Source: Nocardia altamirensis NBRC 108246 (GTDB taxonomy: Bacteria; Actinomycetota; Actinomycetes; Mycobacteriales; Mycobacteriaceae). Taken from it: DNA of 64,000 bases. The notes below the pieces were generated by a model. That model did no database searches. It saw only the letters and a list, made by a program, of their open reading frames with translations, and was not told the DNA's origin. The stretch is taken from contig NZ_BDAY01000063.1 of NCBI RefSeq assembly GCF_001612685.1, forward strand, positions 1 to 64,000. The letters are read 5' to 3'. Shown here one piece after another: positions 51,979 to 60,634 of this stretch; positions within the stretch are counted from its first letter, which is position 1; every line of letters starts with the position of its first letter. The position numbers and the translations under genes are program-made.

Positions 51979-53274
51979 GTGGTCGTCACCGGTCGGCTTG
52001 CCGCGGCGGCGGGGTTGCTCGCGCTGCTCGTCACCTTTGTCATGCCGTCGTTGCTCGGGGTGCTGATCGCGACGGCGGTCCTCGCGGTAGGCCTGCTCTT
52101 CGACATCGGCTCGGTCGCCAGGGCACGTGATCTCACCCTGACCAGGGTGCCGCTGACGACGGTCCGGCTCGGCCGCGCCACCGAGGTGGAACTCGTCGCA
52201 ACGAACACCGGATCCCGCACCATGCGCGGCGTCGTGTGGGACGACTGGCCGGGCAGCGCCAATGCCGAAAACCGCACGCACGACTTGGCTTTGGCGCCCG
52301 CCACGCTGGTCCGCTTCCGCACGACGCTGACGCCGACCTATCGCGGTGACCGCGTGGCAGGTCAGGTGACCGTCCGGCTGATCGGCCCGCTCGGCTTGGC
52401 CGGGACCCAGACCCGCCGTGCCGTCCCTGCCCGGGTCCGTGCGCTGCCCCCGTTCCGCAGCGAGCCCCTGATGCGCTCGAAAGTCAAACGCCTGCAACAC
52501 CTCGAGGGCCGCAACGTGGCCAATCTGCGCGGCCAGGGCGCCGAGTTCGACTCGTTCCGCGAATACGTGGCAGGCGACGACGTGCGCGCCATCGACTGGC
52601 GGGCCACCGCCCGCGCCACCGACGTGCTCGTGCGCACCTGGCGCCCGGAACGCCACCGGCACATGCTGATGCTGCTCGACACCGGCCGGATCAGCGCGGG
52701 CCGCGTCGGTGACGGCACCCGCCTCGACGCCAGCATCGAGGCCGCGCTGCTGCTCGGCGGGCTCGCCGCGGCTGCGGGCGACTCGGTGGACCTGCTCGCC
52801 TACGACCGGGCGCCGCGCGCCGAGGTACGCGGCATCGGCGGAAAGAGCTTGCAGCTGAAGCTGATGCACGCGCTGGCTGGCATCACGCCCGCCCTGGTCG
52901 ACACCGACAGCGCAGGCCTGGTGCGCGCCGCCATCCAGCGCACCCGCCGCCGCAGCCTGGTCGTCTGGTTCACCAGCCTGGACGGCGCCGCGGTGGCGGA
53001 GAACCTTCTCCCGGTGCTGCCGGTCCTGGCCCAGCGCCACCGCGTCCTCATCGTCTCGGTCACCGATCCCGACGTCGCCGCGGCCGCCGCGCGCCGTACC
53101 ACCCGCGCCGACCTCTACCCCGCGGCGGCCGCCGAAACCGTCCTCGCCGAGCGCGCCCTTGTCCAGGAATCCTTGCGCCGCAAGGGCATCGCCGTGGTCG
53201 CCGCCTCCCCCGGCCACCTCCCTGAGGCCCTCGCCGACGAATACCTGGAACTCAAGCAGTCCGGCACCATGTAG
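51979..53274 (+). CDS. DUF58 domain protein
   Basis: 431 residues from GTG, three bases after moxR. Two N-terminal membrane helices, then a beta-rich extracellular part, then DUF58: RQHLEGRNVANLRG-type stretch before the hallmark FREYVAGDDVRAIDWRATAR, and a VWA-like end (HMLMLLDTGRISAGRV, ARRRSLVVWFTSLDG). DUF58 proteins are the usual MoxR clients and are thought to act at the cell envelope. It is the counterpart of Rv3693 and the last gene of the coupled operon. Confidence 0.92.
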   Translation: MVVTGRLAAAAGLLALLVTFVMPSLLGVLIATAVLAVGLLFDIGSVARARDLTLTRVPLTTVRLGRATEVELVATNTGSRTMRGVVWDDWPGSANAENRTHDLALAPATLVRFRTTLTPTYRGDRVAGQVTVRLIGPLGLAGTQTRRAVPARVRALPPFRSEPLMRSKVKRLQHLEGRNVANLRGQGAEFDSFREYVAGDDVRAIDWRATARATDVLVRTWRPERHRHMLMLLDTGRISAGRVGDGTRLDASIEAALLLGGLAAAAGDSVDLLAYDRAPRAEVRGIGGKSLQLKLMHALAGITPALVDTDSAGLVRAAIQRTRRRSLVVWFTSLDGAAVAENLLPVLPVLAQRHRVLIVSVTDPDVAAAAARRTTRADLYPAAAAETVLAERALVQESLRRKGIAVVAASPGHLPEALADEYLELKQSGTM

Positions 53275-53330
53275 GTCCGGACCGGAGACCACCGGCGGAA
53301 CGCCCGCGGCGACGCCGACCGGAGCGCATG

Positions 53331-54356
53331 ATGGAAGCCATGGCTGATCTCGCCTCGTTCGTCCGCGGCCTGCCCAAGGCCGAGTTGCACCTGCATCTGG
53401 AGGGGACGCTGGAGCCGGAGTTGAAGTTCCGGCTGGCCGAACGCAACGGGATCGCGCTGGCCGAGAAGTCGGTAGACGCGGTCAAGCAGACGTATCAGTT
53501 CCACGATCTGACCTCGTTTCTCCAGGTCTACTACCCGGCCATGCGGGTGCTCCAGGAGTCTGCGGACTTCCACGACCTGGCCTTCGACTATCTGACCAAG
53601 GCGCATGCGCAGGGCATCCGCCATGTCGAGATGTTCTTCGACCCGCAGGCGCACACCGGCCGCGGCGTCCCGTTCGCGACGGTGATCACCGGATATCGGT
53701 CGGCGATCGTGCAGGCCCGCCGCGAGTTCGGCATCTCGGCCGAGCTGATCCTCTGCTTCCTGCGCGACTATTCGGCGGAGTACGCGATGGCGACGTTGCT
53801 CGAGGCGCTGCCCTACCGCGACTGGATCATCGGTGTCGGGCTCGACTCGGACGAACGCGGGAACCCGCCGAGCAAGTTCGCGGCCGTCTTCGCCAGGGCC
53901 AGGCGCGAGGGTTTCCTGCTGACGATGCACTGCGATATCGACCAGCAAGACTCGATCGAACACATCAGGCAGGCGCTGGAGGACATCGTCGTCGACCGGC
54001 TCGACCACGGCACCAACATCGTCGAGGACGACCGGCTCGTCGATCTGGCCAAGTCCAAGGGCATCGCGCTCACCTGCTGCCCGGTCTCGAACTCGTTCGT
54101 CACCACCCAGATGAAGTCCGACGAGATCGTCGCCCTGCTGCACCGCGGCCTCACGGTGACCGTCAACAGCGACGACCCCGCGTACTTCGGCGCCTACGCG
54201 GCGGACAACTACCTGGCCCTTGCCGAGCACGCGGGCCTCGACATCGATCAGCTGGTGACGCTGGCGAAGAACTCGTTCCGCGCCTCGTGGATCACCCCGG
54301 CACGGCTCGACCTTTTCCTGCGCGAGATCGACGACTACGTCGCCGCCAACCGCTGA
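53331..54356 (+). CDS. add: adenosine/adenine deaminase (COG1816)
   Basis: 341 residues; three in-frame ATGs within 12 bases, and this one has GGAG at six bases. Metal and catalytic motifs: AELHLHLEGTLEPE (HxH), GVGLDSDERGNPPSKF, LTMHCDIDQQDSIEH, VVDRLDHGTNIV, CPVSNSF and VNSDDPAYFG. LDSDE and HCDIDQ differ from the usual GDE and HAGE of classical adenosine deaminases and occur in adenine-deaminase-like subfamilies, so the substrate is uncertain. It separates DUF58 from the RDD/SpoIIM pair that directly follows in mycobacteria. Confidence 0.88.
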   Translation: MEAMADLASFVRGLPKAELHLHLEGTLEPELKFRLAERNGIALAEKSVDAVKQTYQFHDLTSFLQVYYPAMRVLQESADFHDLAFDYLTKAHAQGIRHVEMFFDPQAHTGRGVPFATVITGYRSAIVQARREFGISAELILCFLRDYSAEYAMATLLEALPYRDWIIGVGLDSDERGNPPSKFAAVFARARREGFLLTMHCDIDQQDSIEHIRQALEDIVVDRLDHGTNIVEDDRLVDLAKSKGIALTCCPVSNSFVTTQMKSDEIVALLHRGLTVTVNSDDPAYFGAYAADNYLALAEHAGLDIDQLVTLAKNSFRASWITPARLDLFLREIDDYVAANR

Positions 54357-54375
54357 GAACAGTTGGCCCCGACCG

Positions 54376-55185
54376 CTACCAACCCGCCTGTGGCTGCAAC
54401 GGCGCCATCGGCGCGACCGGAAAGACCGGGAACATCGGCGGCGGCAGCACCCGGCGTTGCCGCTCGGCGATGATCGCGCCGAGGATCTGCAACGGCGGAT
54501 ACTCCTGCGGCGGCGGCACCTGCAGCCGCGTGCACACCGCGACCACCAGCGCACTGCCGAGCTCGTGCTGTGCCGCCGGGGTGAGCGTGCGGAACCGGCT
54601 CAGGTACTGACGCACCGCGAGGGCAAGATCCTCGGGCAGCCCGGCCAGCTCCAACTGCGCCGACCACCCGGTGAGCCACGGCGGCGCGGTCGCGAGCAGC
54701 GGCGCAGGCAGCGCCCGCTGCGCGTGCACCACCACCGTGCCTGCCAGCACATCGCCGACGCGACGCGCGTTCGGCGAGCACAGCGAGGTGACCACCGCGA
54801 CGGCGCCGAACGCGCCGAGCATCCAGAAGTCGACGATCGCACCGGCCAGCCCGCGGGTGAGCGCATGCCGGAAGTCGACGGGGCCGCCGTCGGCGCGCAC
54901 CACCCGCAGCCCGAGCATCAGCTTGCCCAATGTCCGGCCACGCCACACGGTTTCGCACGTCACCGGATAACCGACGAGCACGCCGACGACGGTGATCAGC
55001 ACGACCGCCTGCAACCACGCCGAATCCGCGCCTGCGGGCAGCATCATCGCGACGAACAAGAACAGCAGCATGAAGGCAAGCGTGCCCTGCACCAACACGT
55101 CGATCAGGAACGCGGTGGCTCTGGTGGGGATCCGCGCGATCGGCAGCTCGAGAGCGACCGCTTCGCCGGTGGTGAATTCAGCCAT
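54376..55185 (-). CDS. RDD family membrane protein
   Basis: 269 residues from MAEFTTGEAVALEL. RDD domain in the first half: IPTRATAFLIDVLVQGTLAF with the Arg-Asp, GRTLGKLMLGLRVVRADGGP between helices, and LAGAIVDFWMLGAFGAV. The cytoplasmic tail holds a helical segment and ends Pro/Met-rich (PPPMFPVFPVAPMAPLQP). A transporter or ion-exchange role is proposed for the family. It is divergent from spoIIM with 43 bp between starts, matching Rv3695 and Rv3694c. Confidence 0.88.
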   Translation of the reverse strand: MAEFTTGEAVALELPIARIPTRATAFLIDVLVQGTLAFMLLFLFVAMMLPAGADSAWLQAVVLITVVGVLVGYPVTCETVWRGRTLGKLMLGLRVVRADGGPVDFRHALTRGLAGAIVDFWMLGAFGAVAVVTSLCSPNARRVGDVLAGTVVVHAQRALPAPLLATAPPWLTGWSAQLELAGLPEDLALAVRQYLSRFRTLTPAAQHELGSALVVAVCTRLQVPPPQEYPPLQILGAIIAERQRRVLPPPMFPVFPVAPMAPLQPQAGW

Positions 55186-55228
55186 GTGGATAGCATTCTT
55201 CCGACCGGCGGTAGTGGGAGGCAAGCCA

Positions 55229-56245
55229 ATGGATGTTGACGCGTACAGCTATGCACACCGGAGGGCCTGGGATCGACTCGATTACCTGGCCTCCCGGCGC
55301 AAACTCAGCGGCGAGGAGGCCGATGAGCTCGTCATGCTGTATCGGCGCACGTCCCAGCAGCTGGCCAGGTTGCAGTCGCACAGCCCTGACCCGGAACTCA
55401 TCGCCGGCTTGAGCGCGCTGCTGGCGCGGGCGCGTGGCCGGGTGCTCGGCAGCAAGTCCGATGCCTGGCAGGAGATCGGCAGGTTCTGGACGCATGCCTT
55501 CCCTGCCGCGCTGTATCGGTCGTGGCCGTGGTGGGTCAGCGTGGCGGCGGTGTTCCTGCTGGTGTCCGCCGGGCTTGCGTTCTGGGTGGCGGAGTTCGAT
55601 TCGGCGCGGAGGGTGCTCGGCATTCCGGCGGACACCAGCGACATCACCGGGCGTGGCGGCGCGTTCGAGTCCTATTACTCCGAGCATCCGCAGGGCGCGT
55701 TCGCCGCGCAGGTGTGGACGAACAACGCATGGGTGACCGCGATCGCGCTGTTCACCGGCGTGCTGATCCTGCCTGCGGTGTATCTGCTGTTCATGAATGC
55801 GCTGAATCTCGGCGTCTCCGCCGGGCTGATGGCCGAGGCGGGACGGCTGGATTCGTTCTTCGGTTTCATCCTGCCGCACGGCACGCTGGAGCTGACCGCG
55901 GTGTTCGTCGCGGGCGGCGCCGGGCTGAAACTTGGTTGGACGCTGATAGATCCGGGTCGGTTGAGCCGGGTGGAGGCGGTGGCCCGGCAGGGCAGGGCGA
56001 CCGCGACGATCGCGCTCGGGTTGGTCGGGGTGCTGCTGGTGTGCGGCTGCATCGAGGGTTTCGTGACCCCGAGCGCCTTGCCCGCCCCGGTGCGGATCGC
56101 GATCGGGTTCACCGCGGAGGCGTTGTTCCTGGTCTATGTGTTCGGGGTGGGTCGCCGAGTGGTGTCGGAGCAAGCCGAACGGGCGCGGGGTGTGACGGGT
56201 GAGGTGGCACCGGAGGGTCCGCAGACAACCTTGGGCATCCGCTGA
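55229..56245 (+). CDS. stage II sporulation protein M-like (DUF95)
   Basis: 338 residues from ATG with GGGAGG upstream. A helical cytoplasmic front (RRKLSGEEADELVMLYRRTS) precedes six membrane helices in the SpoIIM arrangement (ALFTGVLILPAVYLLFMNAL, FGFILPHGTLELTAVFVAGG with the family hallmark PHGxxEL). In non-sporulating actinobacteria this family goes with RDD, MoxR and DUF58 genes in one envelope-related neighbourhood. It is the counterpart of Rv3694c. Exact role unknown. Confidence 0.9.
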   Translation: MDVDAYSYAHRRAWDRLDYLASRRKLSGEEADELVMLYRRTSQQLARLQSHSPDPELIAGLSALLARARGRVLGSKSDAWQEIGRFWTHAFPAALYRSWPWWVSVAAVFLLVSAGLAFWVAEFDSARRVLGIPADTSDITGRGGAFESYYSEHPQGAFAAQVWTNNAWVTAIALFTGVLILPAVYLLFMNALNLGVSAGLMAEAGRLDSFFGFILPHGTLELTAVFVAGGAGLKLGWTLIDPGRLSRVEAVARQGRATATIALGLVGVLLVCGCIEGFVTPSALPAPVRIAIGFTAEALFLVYVFGVGRRVVSEQAERARGVTGEVAPEGPQTTLGIR

Positions 56246-57592
56246 GCAGAGTGCGTTCGGACAATCGACAGCAACGCCGAGTCACGGTTTGGTTTCGACT
56301 TCCCCATTTGAGTTCCGCTGGCCGCAGCGAGTCGTGCTCAGCTGCGGCCAGCGTTGCCGTTGACTCTACACAATCGTTATGCCGATGCAACCCTCGTCGC
56401 TCGTGTCAAGCGTATAAAGCAGCGCTTCAGCAAACCCATGTGGGTGCATCATTTTTCACTCTCCCAGCTAACTTGTGGCTGCCGCCGCGGCGACCGATTC
56501 GATCACTCCACGAGTCGGCGATCGAGGGAATCCGCAGGTCCACCCATATCCACTCGGGGATGTAACAAACATTCTCAAAGCGATTTGCTGCCATGCCAAC
56601 GTAGATCTCTCCATGGCACGGCTACGTAGGCCTCTACCTGCGCGTTCACCTCTACAAAACGGGATAGCTGGATGATGGATGTTTCAAAAGCAACCTGAGG
56701 TTTGTTTACGACGCAATTAACACGATGCAGACCTGTTAGGACTGCCCGAAGACATGCATGTGTCGTGTGAGAATCGGAAATAACCAGACACACAAAGGTC
56801 GCCCGCGCTGAGGTTTGCCAGGCGCCGTTCAGCACCTCGACCGCAACCTCGCGCAGGGGTGTGATCTTCGCCTCACTTGGCCTCGGGATGCGGCGAAAGC
56901 CGCGAAATCGACAGGGCGGCAACCTGTCCCCAAACTAGACACGCCGTTGCAACACGCCGAGGCGTTGCGCGCACGCTCCGAAACCGCAGGCGCAGCGGTT
57001 ATCACGGAGCCTGCCGCGCCGACGCCACATAGCCATCCGGGCCACCGGTGTTAACGTCCTCGACGCCCGTCCACAGGCTGGGAGTCACCGGTAGTCCACC
57101 GCTGTGCACAGCATCAGCACACCCTGTTGGCGCCGCGGATGCCCGCGCTCGGTGGGATCGATGTCCACACCTGGGTACGGCGGCATCATCCACAAAGGCG
57201 ACGGTGCATCAACAGGTTTCGCGCACAGCCTCGCCTACCGCCACAACGCGCATCCACAGCCGTAAGCCAGGCCCTTCGGAGTCGTCTGTGCCGCAATGCT
57301 CGAGGTCGGACCGGCAACGCACAGGTGAACGGCACTCGGCCATCCCGAAACAACACACAGCACCATCCACAGGTGAAATGCGCTGCTGCGCAGCCAAGCG
57401 CGCCGCACTATCGCGCCCACACGGCGGCGAATCAGCGGTGGCAGCGGCGCATCGCTCCTCGAGCAGCGCACAGATTTATCCACAGGCGCTCGCCTGTGTA
57501 CAAACCGTGAACTCGATTGAGCGGCACGGACATCCACCCGCCGTGCCGCGAGATACCGACAACCGCACCCGGACTGGGAACTCCCACCGGTC
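56246..57592. other. 1.35-kb gene-free region of lower GC
   Basis: No supported gene on either strand. Base composition is clearly less GC-rich than the flanks and there are many stops in all frames up to about 57000. The last 450 bases hold the DnaA-box-like cluster. Minus-strand frame 56575-56922 and plus-strand frame 57048-57638 have no ribosome binding site or recognisable domain. Confidence 0.65.
57067..57503. promoter_or_regulatory. cluster of DnaA-box-like 9-mers
   Basis: TCCACA preceded by A/G-T occurs six times on the plus strand: CCGTCCACA (57067), ATGTCCACA (57161), TCATCCACA (57186), GCATCCACA (57250), CCATCCACA (57363) and the perfect box TTATCCACA (57476). An opposed TGTGTACAA lies at 57495. 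Chance would give well under one. It probably binds DnaA. Confidence 0.6.
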
Positions 57593-59008
57593 TCAGCCGA
57601 TGCGCAGGATTCCGGTGATCGTGCCCTGCAGCACGTGACCACCATGGGTGATCAAGGGCGAGGTCTGCAGCGGGTCGGCGACGATGGTGCCCGGCAGCGG
57701 GTGGCTCGCGCTGACCGCACCGGTCACCGGATCGACCACGGTGAACGCATAACCATCCGCCGGAGTGGTATTCGCGGGCCCGAGTCTGGTCACGGTGTAG
57801 ACCGCACCATCGGCGGTGGACAGATGCGGAACCGCCGCGCTGCGCACCGTGTTCTCCCACACCGGACGACAACCGGCGTCATCCACATCCACCCGGGTCA
57901 TGCCGCCGAGGAACGGCGCGGTCGGCGGCACGGCAGGCCCCGCGCCCTCCGGCACGGCCGGATACGGATACCCGTAGGTGCTCGCGACGACGATCGACCG
58001 GCCGACGCCGATCGGCGAATTCTCGCTCCCGGCACCGCCCTTCGCCAGCACCGGCTGCGTGCACACCAATTGCCCGTTTCCCGAACGGAACACGAGCGCG
58101 TTGACCTGGCCGTCCGCGTTGTCGACGATGGTCAGATAGTCGGCGCCGGTGCGCGGCCCGAAGTAGGTCGGTGTCGAGCCGGTGCCCCAGCTGAGCTGAC
58201 CCGGCTTCCGCGCCGAGCCACGCGCGTAGGCCGCCCGCCAGAGCACCTCGGGCCGACTCGACGCATCGGCGTGTAACTCGTAGAGCGCGTGTGTGGTGGC
58301 GACCGCGATCCGCCCGCTCGGCGCCGCCGAAATACTGTTCGCCACTTGCTCTCCGGCGGGCAAGGCCAGGGTGGCCGCCTGCCCGGACGGTCCGACCAGT
58401 CCGACAACGCCATTGCCGGTCGCGAACCAGACGTTTCCCGACCAATCCGGCACCAGCCCGGTCACGTTGTCGCCCACCGGAATCACCGCGGACAGCTCGG
58501 CGACCGCCGTACTCACCAATCGCCACGCGCCCGCAGCGTCCCGCTCGTGCCCGATGCGGAGCAGCCGGTTGTTGCCGTCCACGACGACGAGCCGATCCTG
58601 ATTGTCCAGGTAGGCGTACACGCCACCGAGCAAGCTGCCCTTTGCCAGCGGCAGTGTGGCCAGTGGATGCCCGATCGGTGCCGAGTCTGCGGGATCGATC
58701 AGGTACACGATCGGCGCCTGGCCAACGATCGCCGTGCACAGTGCGACCGCCAGATTGTCCGAGCCCTCCAGCAGGGTCGGGCATGCCGCGGCCAGCGGAT
58801 ACCCGGTGACCGACACGGCGCGCGTATCCGGCCCGGCGAGCGGCGTGGCATCCGACGATCCGGCGTCCCCGTGCATCGTCGCGGTGCCGATCGGCCCGAG
58901 ATGTGGGTTGGGCGGCGCCAGCGGCCCCCAATCCCCTGTCGCTCCGGCAGGCCCGGCGGTGCACAGCGCCGTCACACAGGCGGCCAGCAGAATCAAAGGT
59001 GTACGCAC
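57593..59008 (-). CDS. secreted beta-propeller-like protein
   Basis: 471 residues from GTG; the signal peptide TPLILLAACVTALCTAGPAG is cut near AGA. The mature protein shows repeated blade-like segments of about 45 residues with Asp/Gly turns (RLVVVDGNNRLLRIGHERDA, GLVPDWSGNVWFATGNGVVG, YLTIVDNADGQVNALVFRSG). There are several cysteines. This looks like a PQQ- or NHL-type propeller without cofactor motifs. In-frame sequence back to 59182 lacks features. It is divergent from a methyltransferase. Function unknown, extracellular. Confidence 0.75.
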   Translation of the reverse strand: MRTPLILLAACVTALCTAGPAGATGDWGPLAPPNPHLGPIGTATMHGDAGSSDATPLAGPDTRAVSVTGYPLAAACPTLLEGSDNLAVALCTAIVGQAPIVYLIDPADSAPIGHPLATLPLAKGSLLGGVYAYLDNQDRLVVVDGNNRLLRIGHERDAAGAWRLVSTAVAELSAVIPVGDNVTGLVPDWSGNVWFATGNGVVGLVGPSGQAATLALPAGEQVANSISAAPSGRIAVATTHALYELHADASSRPEVLWRAAYARGSARKPGQLSWGTGSTPTYFGPRTGADYLTIVDNADGQVNALVFRSGNGQLVCTQPVLAKGGAGSENSPIGVGRSIVVASTYGYPYPAVPEGAGPAVPPTAPFLGGMTRVDVDDAGCRPVWENTVRSAAVPHLSTADGAVYTVTRLGPANTTPADGYAFTVVDPVTGAVSASHPLPGTIVADPLQTSPLITHGGHVLQGTITGILRIG

Positions 59009-59124
59009 AGCATTCTTTCGGGTCGGCAACACAGCATCCGATCGAACCGAAACGAACGCTCGCGGCACAGTATTCGAAACGTTGATGATCCAAATTCCGG
59101 CGGCTCGGTGGCTACGATGGCGCC

Positions 59125-59763
59125 ATGAACGGTGTGCGCGCTCGCATGTTCTCCACGCTGGCCGGTCAACTCGGCAATCCACACGGCGTGCTCGGCAAGG
59201 GGGTGGCCTTCGTCCTCAACCGCGGCAACAAGCGCGCCATCGAGGCTGCCGTGACGGCCACCGCGCTCACCACCGGCGCGAGTGCCGCCGACATCGGATT
59301 CGGTGGGGGCGCGGGGCTTTCGCTGCTGCTCGCGCAGGTCGGCGACACCGGCGTCGTGCACGGCATCGAGATCTCGCCGGACATGCTGGCCCGGGCCCGT
59401 ACCAAGCACGCCGAGGAGATCGCGAACGATCGCCTGCGCCTGACCGAGGGCTCGCTCACCGCCCTGCCGTTGCGCGACAACAGCCTCGACGCCGCGATCA
59501 CCGTCAACACCGTGTATTTCGTGCCCGACCTCGACGCCGCCTGCGCCGAACTCGCCAGGGTGGTGCGGCCGGGCGGGCGCCTGGTGATCGGCATCGGCGA
59601 CCCGGACACGATGGCGACATTGCCGTTCACCGCCTACGGTTTCACGCTCCGCCCGGTCGCGGACGTCATTGCCGCGCTGGAGAAGGCCGGCTGCACGGTC
59701 GACCACCAGCAACTGCCACAGCCACCGATCCCGCATCATCTGCTGGTTGCTACGCCCGGGTGA
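59125..59763 (+). CDS. class I SAM-dependent methyltransferase
   Basis: 212 residues. Motif I ADIGFGGGAGLSLLLAQ, motif II VHGIEISPDMLARAR, and LTEGSLTALPLRDNSLDAAI followed by LARVVRPGGRLVIGIGD. It is UbiE-like with unknown substrate. The C-terminal half is short, so it is probably a small-molecule or lipid methylase. It is convergent with an SDR; the two stops are ten bases apart and share a short hairpin (GTGACC/GGTCAC). Confidence 0.87.
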   Translation: MNGVRARMFSTLAGQLGNPHGVLGKGVAFVLNRGNKRAIEAAVTATALTTGASAADIGFGGGAGLSLLLAQVGDTGVVHGIEISPDMLARARTKHAEEIANDRLRLTEGSLTALPLRDNSLDAAITVNTVYFVPDLDAACAELARVVRPGGRLVIGIGDPDTMATLPFTAYGFTLRPVADVIAALEKAGCTVDHQQLPQPPIPHHLLVATPG

Positions 59764-59772
59764 CCACGCCGG

Positions 59773-60540
59773 TCACATCAGTGCGCCGCCGTCGATCCGG
59801 ATCTCCGTCCCGGTCATGTAGCGCCCGTCCTCCGAGGCGACCATCGCGACCACGCCTGCGATGTCCTCCGGACTGCCGAGCGCACCACCGTTGAGCCACC
59901 CGGTCATCCGGGAGAACAGCTTCGGGTCGAAGCCTTCCGGCTGTTGCAGAATCGATTTCGTGGTGATGCCGCTGGTGATGCCCGCGGGCACGATGTTCAC
60001 CGCGCGCAACCCCTGCTTGGCGTATTCCAGCGCGATCGCGTGCGTGAAGGCGTTCACGCCGCCCTTGGACGCCGCGTAGGCCGCGAGATAGGGCGCGGCG
60101 CTGAAGGCCGCGGTCGACGAAAGGTTCACCACCACCCCGTGTCCGGTGTCGACCAGCGCGGGCAGCGCGGCCTGGGTCACCAGGAAGGTGCCGGTGAGGT
60201 TGACCCCGATCACCTGATTCCACGCCTCGAGCGGCATCTCGTGGGTACGCGCCGGGCGCAGGATGCCTGCCGCGTTCACCAGCACGTCGAGTCCGCCGAG
60301 GAAGTCGAGCGCCGTATCGAGCGCCGTGCGGACCGAGGCCTGGTCCGCGACGTTCACCGCGACCGTCCGCAGTCGGTCGGCGGCGTCACCCGCCTTTTCC
60401 GCGGTGGTCGCCAGGCCGGGCTCGTCGATGTCCGCGGCGACCAGCTGGGCGCCTTCGTCGAGCAGCCGGAGGGCGATGCCTTGCCCGATGCCGGAGCCTG
60501 CTCCCGTCACCACCACGCGGCGGCCGTCATATCTGCGCAT
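59773..60540 (-). CDS. short-chain dehydrogenase/reductase with KstR-like box
   Basis: 255 residues. VVVTGAGSGIGQGIALRLLD for NAD binding, AADIDEPGLATTAEK, VLVNAAGIL, catalytic Ser in VVNLSSTAAFS and YAASKGG, plus PAGITSGITTKSI and GTEIRIDGGAL at the end. It is a classical SDR, similar to hydroxysteroid dehydrogenases. It is divergent from an Old Yellow Enzyme gene with KstR-like palindromes in the 94-bp shared promoter, which makes a sterol-related substrate plausible but unproven. Confidence 0.88.
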   Translation of the reverse strand: MRRYDGRRVVVTGAGSGIGQGIALRLLDEGAQLVAADIDEPGLATTAEKAGDAADRLRTVAVNVADQASVRTALDTALDFLGGLDVLVNAAGILRPARTHEMPLEAWNQVIGVNLTGTFLVTQAALPALVDTGHGVVVNLSSTAAFSAAPYLAAYAASKGGVNAFTHAIALEYAKQGLRAVNIVPAGITSGITTKSILQQPEGFDPKLFSRMTGWLNGGALGSPEDIAGVVAMVASEDGRYMTGTEIRIDGGALM

Positions 60541-60550
60541 GCCAAGAATT

Positions 60551-60562
60551 AGAACAGGTTCT
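60551..60562. promoter_or_regulatory. KstR-like operator 1
   Basis: AGAACAGGTTCT is a perfect palindrome, AGAAC and GTTCT with a two-base centre, inside TTAGAACAGGTTCTTA. KstR of mycolata recognises tnnAACnnGTTnnA, typically TAGAAC..GTTCTA. It is ten bases from the SDR start. Confidence 0.65.
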
Positions 60563-60610
60563 TATTGTGTGCGCAGCCGGTTCCAGTACCTCATTCTCCG
60601 AACATCAAAC

Positions 60611-60625
60611 TGCAACACGTTCTAG
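60611..60625. promoter_or_regulatory. KstR-like operator 2
   Basis: TGCAACACGTTCTAG, read in reverse CTAGAACGTGTTGCA, fits tnnAACnnGTTnnA with the preferred AGAAC half. It lies ten bases before the Old Yellow Enzyme start, overlapping the likely promoter or leader. Confidence 0.65.
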
Positions 60626-60634
60626 TCTGAGGAG

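Noticed and set aside
56575..56922. 115-residue minus-strand frame in the gene-free region
   Set aside because: Composition and codon use are atypical and there is no start signal. Kept only as non-coding background.
57068..57484. Repeated TCCACA sites read as a CRISPR array or transposon end
   Set aside because: The repeats are only 9 bases long and unevenly spaced, with no long conserved repeat, spacers, cas genes or transposase.
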